From positions 12,542,994 through 12,606,993 of the forward strand of contig NC_049994.1 of the NCBI RefSeq assembly GCF_000003815.2: a stretch of 64,000 bases of DNA, given 5' to 3'. Of this stretch, positions 24,901 through 36,900 are shown in pieces. The notes beneath the pieces are model-generated. The model ran no database searches, had not been told where the DNA came from, and saw only the letters and a program-made list of their open reading frames with translations. Source of the DNA: Branchiostoma floridae. Its lineage: Eukaryota > Chordata > Leptocardii > Amphioxiformes > Branchiostomatidae. The position numbers and the translations under genes were made by a program. Each line of letters starts with the position of its first letter. The stretch's first letter is position 1.

Positions 24901-27900
24901 TTTCAGCTCTCATTTTCTTAGATGATTTTAACTTTCACATTGTAATACTAAATGCGCAACCCCTTATACAACAGGTCCAATCACATTTATCCGCCAGGTT
25001 GAATAATTCCGCCACTTAGAAAAACAGTGTGCGTGAGTGATCTCTAGTGCAGTCTCCGCAGGTATGTACAGTTTAGATATACAGGAGTGCATGTAACTGG
25101 GGGACACTGTTCTGGAGATCTCTTAAGATGCAATTTTTGCGGGTGGCAGGTATATAATTTTTTTGGGTGGCAGATATATATTCAACCTAGATCTTACATT
25201 TCTTTCTAAATTTGATATAGAAAAATAAATGAAGTACACATATTTGTACTTGTTTGTTTGTTTACTTTGCACATTAAAAACATTATAACAATGAAATAAA
25301 GAAAACTAATTAAAAGTGCACATTTACCACAGATGTCAGAGCCATCTGGAAGCTGTAGTGTCTTGCGAGGCCGAAGTCCGCCAGCTTGACCTGCCCGGTA
25401 CTGGTGACCAGGATGTTCTGTGGTTTGAGGTCGCGGTGCACCACTCTGTGCATGTGCAGAAACTCCACCCCACTTAGCAGCTGATGCATTATGTCCTGGT
25501 GGGGAAAAAGAAGCAGAATTTAACATTTGAATTTAACATTTGAAAGCCAGGGTAAAATGCATCAATGAAGGTTAGAAATCCACTTAGCTGCTGATGCATT
25601 ATGTCCTAGTGGAGGGAAAAAAATCAGAAATTAAAGGCTAAACATTTGAAAGCCAAGGTGAAATGCGTCAATGAAGGTAAGACATCCAGGTAATACAGTA
25701 AGAAACGCCAAAAAGTAGTTACTTAAGTAACTGGATATGATTGTGAAGAGGGTCAGACGTTTCAAACACCATCCGATTCCAGTGTCACTGATGAAAGACA
25801 TTGGATGGTGTCTGAAACATCCAGGTAATAAGATACTGTACTAAAAAAAAAAAAACAGTTACTCAAGCAAGTGGATAAAATCATGATTGTGGAAAGGGTC
25901 AGATGTTTCAGACACCATCCGATTCCAGTGTCACTGATAGAAGACATTGGAGGGTGTCTGAAACATCTGACTGTTTCCACAATCATATCCAGTTGCTTGA
26001 ATAACTGCTTTTTAGGAAGGTGAAATGGTTTCTTCCCCATGTTTTAGAGTGATGAGCTGAGTATGTCAGCATTAGCCATGGGTACCATTGTAGCTAGCAC
26101 AATGCTACGGTCACAATACTTCTTAGAGCCAATAGCTGGAACTTTTCCTATTTTGTGCTACCAGTAAATTTCCCCACGCCCTCTAGCAACATCATGCCAA
26201 ACTGCAGCCTTCTTGGCAATCCAACAGCCTGGAAGCCAGACTGTAGTCAAGTGTGTTGGGTTCTTTTACATGTAGAGGTTTCACACTAGTGAATATACCT
26301 ACGTGAAGCTAACCCTTATGCATGCGCCTTAAGTCACCATCCGAAGGGTGGGCCCCAGTTGCCTAGTTATACTAGAGGCCTTCTCAAGATTGTCTTGAAT
26401 ATCTGAAGTGTACATACCTCAGGATTACTGATGCTGCATTGGCACATCCCTTACTTGTGTTTCTCCTCATGTGGCGGTATTATGGCACCTGGTGGAATTA
26501 TGTGAGTTGATGTTACACTATAAACACCAGAAACGTACCTTTATTCTGTCGGGCCCGAGCCCAGGTGCAGGGCACTTCTCCAGGTATGTGTGCAGGTCCT
26601 GGTCCACATGCTCAAACACCAGGGTCAGCTTGGTCTCCTTCTCTGCTACTGTCCCATGGCAGATGTCAAGGAGTCTGGAGATGGAAGGAAAGACATTTCT
26701 TATTGAAATGTTCACATCAGGTTGAAAGCATAGCAGTCTGAAGAGGAATTCATCCATAAACTTTACTTGCTATGGCCCTAATTTCAAACCTAGGCAGTGG
26801 GGATCAGGGTAAAACTTGCATGTGCTGTGGGGGAATCGTGGGTAGCCCCAATAATAGCCCAAACTCCTGCTCCCCCAACAAGAAACAGACACCGACTTGG
26901 ATGGTAGGTGATACGAAAACATACGGGATTGAGATTCCAATGCTTTCTGCAAGGAGGCGCAGCTGCATGAGATAACTTGCTCTGCCGTATGCAATGCTCG
27001 AAACCCCCAAAACCGCGGCCTCCGCCAACCCGTTCACACAATGGTACATAAAAGCTATGAGGCTGCACTAAAACAGTAATCTACCACCCAAAAATTGTCA
27101 ACGTAACATGTCCAGCACACGAGATACGGAGACCAGCAGCTATGCTGCAGTGCCAAGGAAAGCTGTCAGGTGGCACCTTAATCTTATCATGTTAGGTGAA
27201 ACCACGCACCGAATATGAGAATCCATCTATGGCTTCTTGAATTACACTGTTAATCCATAAATTACACACTGTTATACTGTTACAGATGCTTCCAAAAGCA
27301 TAACCTTCTTAGCCAGAATTCCTGTCATAACCCCAGGTCTATTTCGACACATTGTGAGCATCCTTCTAAAGACTCCCACCAGGGTACCACACTACAAACA
27401 TGATAACATGGCCTCCCCTGGGTTCCGCCACAAAATACTGGGCATTCTTCTCAGATCAGCTCCCAAATCTGGACCAGCTGCAAGTGAGGGGGGTAAAATG
27501 CTGAGACACCTTACATCATACATGATGTGCAATTAAAACTGCCAAGAAGACCACTCAGGAGATCAATACAATTTGGTCAACAGGATAGTGTTCACCATTG
27601 TCAGGATTAGCAAAAAATCAGCTCACATTGGGCAGGTGGTCTTTTATCATCTTTAAATGTTTTTTTCTTCAGCAAAGTGATTTACTGGAAGTTGTGAAAT
27701 ATCAAGTAGTCATATGTATTTTCAATTCTCACAGCGAGGCGAGGTCTATAAATGTTTTTCAAAAGGTCTTGCTTCAAGCATAGTTTCACTTTTTCTCCTT
27801 CTCACTTTTATTCCCAATCAGGTGTGCAACTTAATTCTTTGTGATCTTTCCAACTTTCACTGCAGACTGTCTGGACTGTAACTTTTAGCAAACTTTAATG

Positions 27901-30900
27901 GTCAGCCAGGCTGATATTAGTTATGAGAAGAGTCAGTAGGGAGAGGGTAACCCCCCCCTAGAAGCATCATGACCTATAAATCTTGGGTGAGCACCCTGGG
28001 AACTTTGCCACCTTACTGACAGGTAATCAGATATACCAGATAAAATTCCTTGAGGTATCTTCTTATCTACCCAGTCCATCTAAGAAAACAAACTCATACA
28101 TTTCAAGTATCTTTCAATATGCCACCATTTGAAGAGGACCTGCATGGGGGTTCCCAACAACACCTTTATGATGAATTTGATGCTTTCCTTATACATCACA
28201 GGGAGTTAAAATAACTTGACAACACCTTACAGAAAAGGGCATGCAGATAGTCCTGAGGGTCTGCATGCCTTTTTCCGTTAAGCGTTGACAAACAGTCAAC
28301 CATCTTGCAACCTTGGCTGAGGACAGAAAAGGGTGGAAAACTTATGTTGATGGATGTGCTGCCCCTACGGCCGGTGAGGCTATGGGACCGGTGAGGTGAG
28401 GTGAGAGGTTACGAGCCATTTTAATTCACCGTTAATCGTTACCGACCCGCTCTAATTCAACGTTAATCGTTATCGGTATATTCTTCGTGAAGCGTTATTG
28501 GTCGTTTCAATTCAACGTTAACCGTTATTTGTTATTCCGAATTCACCGTTAAGCGTTACCAAGACATTCTTCGTAACCCGTTATACACACGAAGTCAAAT
28601 GCCAGATAGAACCCCGGAAAATGCAGGAAATGGCGTTTCAAAGGGTCCAGATTTCAAAATTTTCTCCGAGCCTCCCGGCCTTCAGCTCTGGACAGGGTAA
28701 AATATGTTGCGGAAGCGTCGCCCTCAAAAACTTTATCACTCATACAGATTTCAGTGTAAACTTAGCTTAGTTTCGGGCAAAAAGTACTCCTAGAATGCAG
28801 AAAATGAGGTTTCTCCGGACCTTCCTTGCGACGGCTGGCGCCTTTGGCGCTCACGATGACATGGTGAAAATATGTTAGGGGCGTGGGTAGGCACAAAAAA
28901 ACTTTTCTCTCTAATAAAAAGTCATTTCATTTAGCTTCGTCTTACAGCAAAATGTGTCCTTCAAAATGCAGCAAATGGTGTTTCAGACGGTCCAGATTTT
29001 AATTTTCCCGGACTTATATTGCAACGTCTCGTGCCTTCTGAGCTCGAAATGGTAAAATATGTCGGGGGCTCTGGGGGTGGAGGCCAAAGCTATAATCATT
29101 GTGTAATTTGATGAAAATGTCAAAATCAACCTAGCTTAGTCAGTCGGCAAAATTTGCCGAAAATGCAGGAAACAGCATTTAAGAGGGTCTTGATTTTAAG
29201 ATTTTCCCGGGGGAGCATACCCCTGGACCCCCCTGGGATGCTTCGCGCCTTCGGCGCTCCATGTGCTGAAACAATCGTTCAATCCCTCCATAAGACATTT
29301 GCTGCCGCCGTCTCTGTGGCGAGCCGGGAACTCTGCCTCCGTCAACTTACAGATGCCATGGACATCGTCCCTGTCATTCCTCCGGATTCTGGGCACCTTT
29401 TGCTTTGTCATTAGTCGGATATCTTCCCCCATTGATATAACTACTCTAGCGTTGTATGAATAGGAATGCACGTCAATGTTACTTTCAACGGTGTTATGTT
29501 TTGTAACTCCTTCTGAATTTACCGTTAAGCGTTACCGGGCCTCCTGAATTTACCGTTAACCGTTACCGGGCCTCCTGAATTCACCGTTAAGCGTTACCAA
29601 GACCCCCCCATGCAGACCCTCAGTCCTGCATTCTAAACTTCTTGATTTTCTTCACCTGTACAAGTGACTAGCTCTACATTTGTTATTTTGTACATAAAGA
29701 CCACCTGACCAATGTGACCACTTTTTGGTGGTCCCTTTAAAGTTCGACAACTCTTCCCATTGACACATACATTTCTGTAGTGACCACTTTGATTCTCCAC
29801 ACAAACCAGATTTAATCAGTTCACTGAGTTTTCTTCTTTGGTAGTTTTGACCACAATCGTGAAGACTTTCCGATGAATCATAATTACGGACCAGAAGTAT
29901 TGAAGTTGGCGTGGGAATAGGATAGCCACTTTGGTCAGGCCTGCTCCAGGCTAGACTTACATGTAGTTCTGAAGTATGTTGATGAATAGCTGGGATCACT
30001 TCTCATTTAAGCTGGGTATGTGCGGTATGTCCAGTATGCATGTAAACCATGCAGGGGTTAGGTCACCAGGGGACTCCTGGACAAGCCTATTGTTACCTTC
30101 CTACCTGAGGTTTTATGTGTCCTAGAAACGAACCATAGCCACGAATTCTACAGAAAGGAAGGCGACCACTTATGAGAAAAGGAAAGGCAAAGAGTTTTGG
30201 TCACAAAAACTTCTGGATGTTACACTGTGGGAGTTATCATATATAATCACAAGGGGACTCCTGGACTAGCCTATTGTTACCTTCCTACCTGAGGTTTTAT
30301 GTGTCCTAGAAACAGACCCTCACTACAAACTCTTACCAATCTTACAGAAAGGACTGTTTTGGTCACAAAAACTTGTATTGTTACACAGTGGGAGTTATCA
30401 TAATCACCAGGGGGACTCCTTGACACTTTGTGAGTGCCCAATAACCTTCATCTTCCTATTGTAACTTCAGATAACATAAATAAGAAATGACCAGGTACAA
30501 AGTATTAGTCATGAGACTGTGCAACGTTAAGCCGTTGGCTTATAATGAGCTAAGTTCTAAGTTCAAAGGGTCATTCTTCACAATAACAGAGCTTAAAATA
30601 CATTTTGACAGCCAAAGTACCTGGCAGTGACCCTGAAAGGTCAACTGAAGAATAGAACAAAGGAAAGACTAACAAGTTGAATCCTTTTGGACTACACCAT
30701 TTAAAAAGAGGGGTGAAGACACGATTTCTCAAAATAAATAAATAAAATAGAAGAACACAAATGAAAGCTAATGTTTACATATGGTTAACAATATCAAACA
30801 AATTTTTCAATGACCGATCTTGAATTTAACCCACCCCGAAGGCTATGATGAGCCAATTTGTTTTGGCCAAAATAAAATGGTTACAAAAAGATCTATATTT

Positions 30901-33900
30901 CTTTTTGATTAAAATTAATGCAAATAATTGCCTTTAAAAAATTCATTTCTTTCATACATGGATTAATTTGGTAATTTAAGATTATGAAAATATAGATTTG
31001 TACAAAAATACCCCCAAATGATGACAGAAACATTATTCAAAGTCACAGCCACAGGTCATCTATATCTTTATTTGTTCTTAATAAAAAGTTGAACATGACC
31101 CATTATGATCTGTCTTAATGAAAATTCCAAAAATATTTCTTCAACTAAAAGCAAAACAGGTAGTTGAGGGATTGTACACAAGGTGTAAATCATTTTAGGC
31201 TTTTCACTGAGGCAGACAGGGAGAGATGTTCAGTCATTGTCTATTGCTACATACCACAAACACCTGTCAACCTGCACACACACAAAGAAACAAGTAAAAC
31301 GTCATCAATTCTTCAACAATCCGATGTGAATTATGCCCTGGGCTTCTTTCTCCGCTCTGCTTTTTCTGTGAACGGACTCTTATCATCTTCTTCCCGTGTG
31401 AAAATATTGTGCTAACACCCTGACCTTTCGGCCAATTGACATAGAGGGAAACTCAACACTTATACCTGTATGGTTCCTGAAGGACTACAATATAAAACGG
31501 AATCCTAGAAATGTTACAAATACCCCCATTAGTAGTCGTTCTTTTAGTGTCCAGGCAACCAGCAAAGCACAGACTTAGAGAATGGCAAAAACTTATGAGT
31601 GTTGCAAAGTGGGTGCAGACATGTATTTAACAGATGGTAAACTACAAAGAGTTCTCATGATTGGAATATAACTTTCTACACAAGTCATGTGGAATATAAC
31701 TTGGCTGCCAGGTCATGATGCTTTTATTAACATTCCAATTCTATGAACATTTTTTTCTGGAAAATACATTAGATCTTTAAATGCCAGAGGGATTGTGTGT
31801 AGGAACATCTACCCACCACATAAAAAAAACCTAGTGCCGAATCCTTCAGTGTGAGTGGTCTTTAAAGTAGTGTGAATTCCTAACTTGGGCTTCCTGTAAT
31901 TTCAGCCCTTAATGCTCTGATTGACCATTGAAAAACATTTCAGGCCCTGCTGAAAGTGTATTATGGCTTTGATCACACAAGGATGTCTACATTATCAAAC
32001 CTGTACAAGTGACACCTTTACACAAGGACCACCTGACCAAAGTGACCACATATTCACTGCCAACTGTCTTGTGATATTCAACTAAAGCTATACATTTTTT
32101 GAAGGGGTCATGTAAAGAGCTATCAGTATCACGAGACCACTTTTGAAGACCTTTTCATGGCAGAGAGTGTCTTTGACAGATGTCAGTGGCACATACGGTC
32201 ACTACCTTGAGATGAAAACCAAATCAGGATCTTCCAAGTGCCAATTCAGCGTATGAGAAGTCCTCTTGTTGGAGAGTCCATGGCCCGGGGTAACAGGAAA
32301 TCGCAAAACGGAAACTAGTATAGACAAACGTGGGTGATAGAATACTTCACCACTGTCCTGGGACCAAACATTGCAGGCAAGGTCAACATCTGCCCAATAC
32401 TTCCAACGGAAGTCTGAAGTGAAACTGTGCTTTGGCACATGTACTGACAATGATGCAATATTTGTATTAGAAAATAGAAAGCACATGAAAAGAACGTGTA
32501 AAAGATTTGCTGCTGTGCCATTAACCTTGAAACCTTCAAAGTGGTTTTATTTTCACAGTTTTTGTGGTGACCCTTCCAACATTAATTCATAATACCGCAA
32601 ATACCAGTATGTCTTCCTTGTTAGATAAATGCATTGTGCTACTGCATTGCTTCAAGCACAAATTGAAACACTGCAAAAAAGTTCCTTTTCAACTTCTCAA
32701 AGATTTATTGTCATAGATCTCACAACTGCATTGGACAGTGTCTGTTACCCAACTTCATCAGCAATAAAAGTCATCTACAAGGTTTGATGCTGTGTTTTAT
32801 GACAAGACTGTCACTACCGTTACATACATTGGCTTTGACTTTGCTGAAGCTGACAAAAAAGACACTAAGTCACACCATAGAAGAGGTTGGAAGAGACAGC
32901 CTAAATTTTTCATTTGCTAAGGGTCAAATAGCTCCAAGGTCTTTTACTCGCCGATGACATGGAGCCTGTGGTAGGTCTGTCTGCTTTATGTCTCGTTCTT
33001 GACACAAAATACAGAGGAAAAAAGAAGAAAAAATAGATACATCTCCCGTTTCTGACATTATCAGAATAAATGTTGGTGCAAAAATTTGACAAGTATCGAA
33101 GAGCACTAATATTGCATAGAGATCACGCTATGACGTCATAGGGCGCGAAATTTAAATATCTTGGTGAGAAGCACGTGCTCGGACAGAGTTTACATTCCTC
33201 TTGTCGCCCACCCAAGTTCTCAATATTACTGAAGTCCAAGATCACAGCTCCACACTCTATTTCCCATGCCCCACCATGACCCTTCTGTGCCAAGAATTCC
33301 GTCTCCGGCATTCCTTCAAACTATTCCCATCCTTGTCTCAATCCCGTACAGCGTCTTATATTTGTCGCTCTCCTTCGACTGAAGGCCAACAGTAAGTGCA
33401 CGTTTCGGAATTTCGGAAGAAAGGACCTTCTATTTGCCGTCAAACACTTCCACACAGCCCTGGAATAACAAATCTCGGCTCCAACAGAAAGCAGGAAGAC
33501 TTTGGAAGGGAAACAAGAACAGGTGAAGAAATAGAGCTCGCAGATTAGCATAGCAGGTATGCAATCAAGAGGTCATTATGGTTGAGCGACAATAAAGAAG
33601 TCATTATCCTTACATGAAACACCTGTCCTGCAGATGGCTTGACACAGAACAAAGAGAGGGGGACAACACAGAATGTCAAAGGCCACTTTTGGGGTGTTTT
33701 TCTAAACATTGACTTTCTTTCTACTCTATTCTAGATTGCTTTGCCTTTAACCTTTGTAAACAAAAGTATCTCCTTGGTATCTGGAAAAATATTTGGATAT
33801 ATTTTTTGCAGTCTGTTTTGACTGGACATTTGAAACAATTAAGAAAATCAATATCAAAGCATGACCTACATATGGCTCTATTTCATTTGCAAACATTAAT

Positions 33901-36900
33901 CTATACAAACAACTTTTTTTTATAAGTCAAAACCATGATAATTGAGAATTTACAATCAGGCAATGTTTGTAATTCTTACTATTCTACTTCTACAAGTATG
34001 AATATCCTTCCTTTGATGCTTACAGGTAAACTTATTAAAAGACGGCAGCAACAAAACATGCAAATTTATCATCAGCCAGACATGTCCAAAGTCTGGGGGT
34101 GCAGGTGTAATCATTAACCACTCAAGTACTTGAACAAACACAACTTTTTAAATGTCTTTCAATACACAACAATACATGTTAGAGCACTATCTTCAAAAGA
34201 GAAATTTTAGGAATGTGTTTTCATAAAAGAGTTCTATCACTACAAATTCTCGTAGCTGTGACTGATGGCATTACCCGTTCCTCTAGTGGTATCACCCAAA
34301 GATCACCTTTTCAGTCTGCATGGAAACAATCACGCCAGGCTGCTAAAAATAGCGCAGGCGGGCAGGGGATTCCGAGATTGGGTGGCACCCCAGCAACCAC
34401 TGGTATGCAGAATCCGGTTGCACTCATGACATTTTAACCCCCTTAATTATGGACAAACATCTCAACAGCCATTATCTGGGCCCTTTGAGGGAAACTGGAG
34501 CAGAACACTTGCCAAGTAGGGGGGAAATTCCTGGAGGGACAATATCAAAATACTTCTAAAAATTCTAAAAAATCCAAACTACATGTTTCATCTTTATGTA
34601 ACCTTAAATTTTATTTCTTACAAAAGTATCTATAATTTTCCGGAGACTTGTTAAACAAAGCCAATAAATTAATGTGTTAAGTTCGTCAATCACCCCCATG
34701 TTTTCATAGTCGTCTTTTCTGCTGCTTTGTCTGGTAGGTTAGACCATACAACCTGAGGAATGCTTTAATCTTGCCACCTTGCCCAGACCAGAGGTAATCT
34801 TCTAACGCTTAAAGACTACACACCCAAACATCCTCCAATTAGCAACTTCATTGGCCCTTTCTTTAAACTGATTATAATTAATCATAATAAGGGAGATGGC
34901 GCCGCCTTTCAAGTTGCGGTCCTCCTCATACAATTAAGTTTGTTAGGCTTTGCTGTGACGACAGTTTCCAACGATTTCTGACCTTTAAGTTTGTTTGTTC
35001 TTCAAACTTTTATATGTTTACGTGCTCAGGGGTTAGCCAAACAACTCACAAAAACATTGGGCTGGATTAAAAACATTCTGTGGTAACAGTCATTTCCATA
35101 AAAACAGTAGGATAGAGTACAATCGCAGGCTTGGGTATGATTATAGCATAACTAAAACATAAAAGATGTATTATAATTAAATCATATTAATTTGCAATAA
35201 ACATATCATTATATGTATTAAAACACAGTGTAACTGAGGTGAACCATGATGATTTTCTAAACTTGTAGCTGGTAGTAGCAGAAGTGCAATAGAAGCTTAT
35301 TTTAGCCAAGCACAGTGGGTCACTCTTCAACAAGTGTGTTGGGTTCTTTTACATGCAGAGGTTTATGGCCAGAGGAGTGCGTAAAGCTCCCCCTACATGG
35401 GGGCATCGGCTTTACATCCCCAACTGAAAGGACAAATGCCGCCCCAACCAACGTGTTGTGAAGAATTGTTGTAAGAATTCTCCTTGGAAATGGAATCATT
35501 TGGAAATGACTAATGAGGTCATGGAACACCAAAATTCAAACGTCTTTTATGTTCCTCCCCTATATTTTCCCTTTCCTGAAACAGCCTTTCCCCACAATGC
35601 GTAAATCCTGTACTGCCAGGTACTATATTGACACATGCATATGTGCGAGGCCTTTCAGCCTTTCTTCAACCAGGCCTGACAGGCCACTCCAACTGGGCAA
35701 AGGTCGCGGCTCGGGGTCAACACTCAGACAGGACCGCCCATGCTAAGAAAACTTCCTGACCCTAACACTCTGGAGAGTGCAAGTCCTTACCTATTTATAC
35801 AGTGATATGTACCCAACCCTGTTGACAGGACCCTACCACGTGGCATTCCCGGGGGTGGACAGGACGGGTAAGCTGAATGCTGCAGAGAATTCAGACAACT
35901 TCAAAGGCTGGCGCAATCTTTTTTTTCCAGTCAGCTGTTCCTAGCGAGAGGGTTCCGCACGGTTGTCGTGGTAACCGATGGTTGTCAAGAGGCCTTCCCA
36001 CGATGTTAGAGTTTCCTGAGTTTAGCAGGGACAGCCCTGCAGGGCTTCAGAGAGTGTTACCTACTTCGAAGTGCAGTGTTTGATTTGCAGAGCTTACAGG
36101 GATTTCCTTCGCATTCCAAAACACTCTTTGATCCTGCGACAAAGGCCCTGAGCTACATAAGGACCATATCTTGCTCTACATAACCTAAATTGATACTAAT
36201 TATGTCGTGCCTGTCGCGTCTTTGCCAAAAATTTTAAGAATCCTTGGAGTTACGACCAATCGAACTGCTACATGTATTTGAATTATTTCAATGTCTTTTA
36301 CTTTTAATACAAAATCGTGAAGAGACTTTTCGTCCTTAGATTTTTGAAAAATGATTTTTACAAAAATTCTTTGGCAAATGAATCAACCAATGTACAGGTA
36401 TGTCATGATATACGTATTTGCTATCTGACAACCCTAATAATATACATAATTATCTTTCGGACCAGTTCCTACTTGGAACATTAGACAGGACAAGACGGGG
36501 TACTGTTTCTCCAGTCTGTTTTTGTCACGCACGGATCACGCACTGTTAAAGTATTGTACAAGGTTAAAGTCCGACAAGTCAGTTGCAAACACGGTAACAT
36601 TACAACGAAGGTCTCAAGAACAACCAAGGTAATTTGAGGCAAAAATTTAAACAAACTGACTGAGTTTGAAAGTTGTGCAGAGACTTGATACTGTTTCCAG
36701 ATAGTTGCGTTGTTACGCTTTGGTGTGTCCCCTGCCATATTTACATGTACCTCCCAGATAACAGGACCCCGATAAATCAAACAACAATTAGACCAAGATT
36801 AAGCTTTCAGATGTAAACGTCCAAATCCTTTACACGTTTCCGTCCCCTCGACCCACAATGCACATGAATGGCGAAACATTCTCCGCTGTAGCCCTCATTG

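Noticed and set aside
26790-27068. Minus-strand ORFs of 81-92 codons in CDK4/6 intron 1
   Set aside because: Hydrophobic but without a family motif, splice context or matching neighbour exons; not supported as a gene, though an old gene or element fragment cannot be excluded.
29154-29471. Overlapping ORFs of 66-91 codons
   Set aside because: They lie inside the nested-repeat transposon and arise from its GC-rich internal unit.
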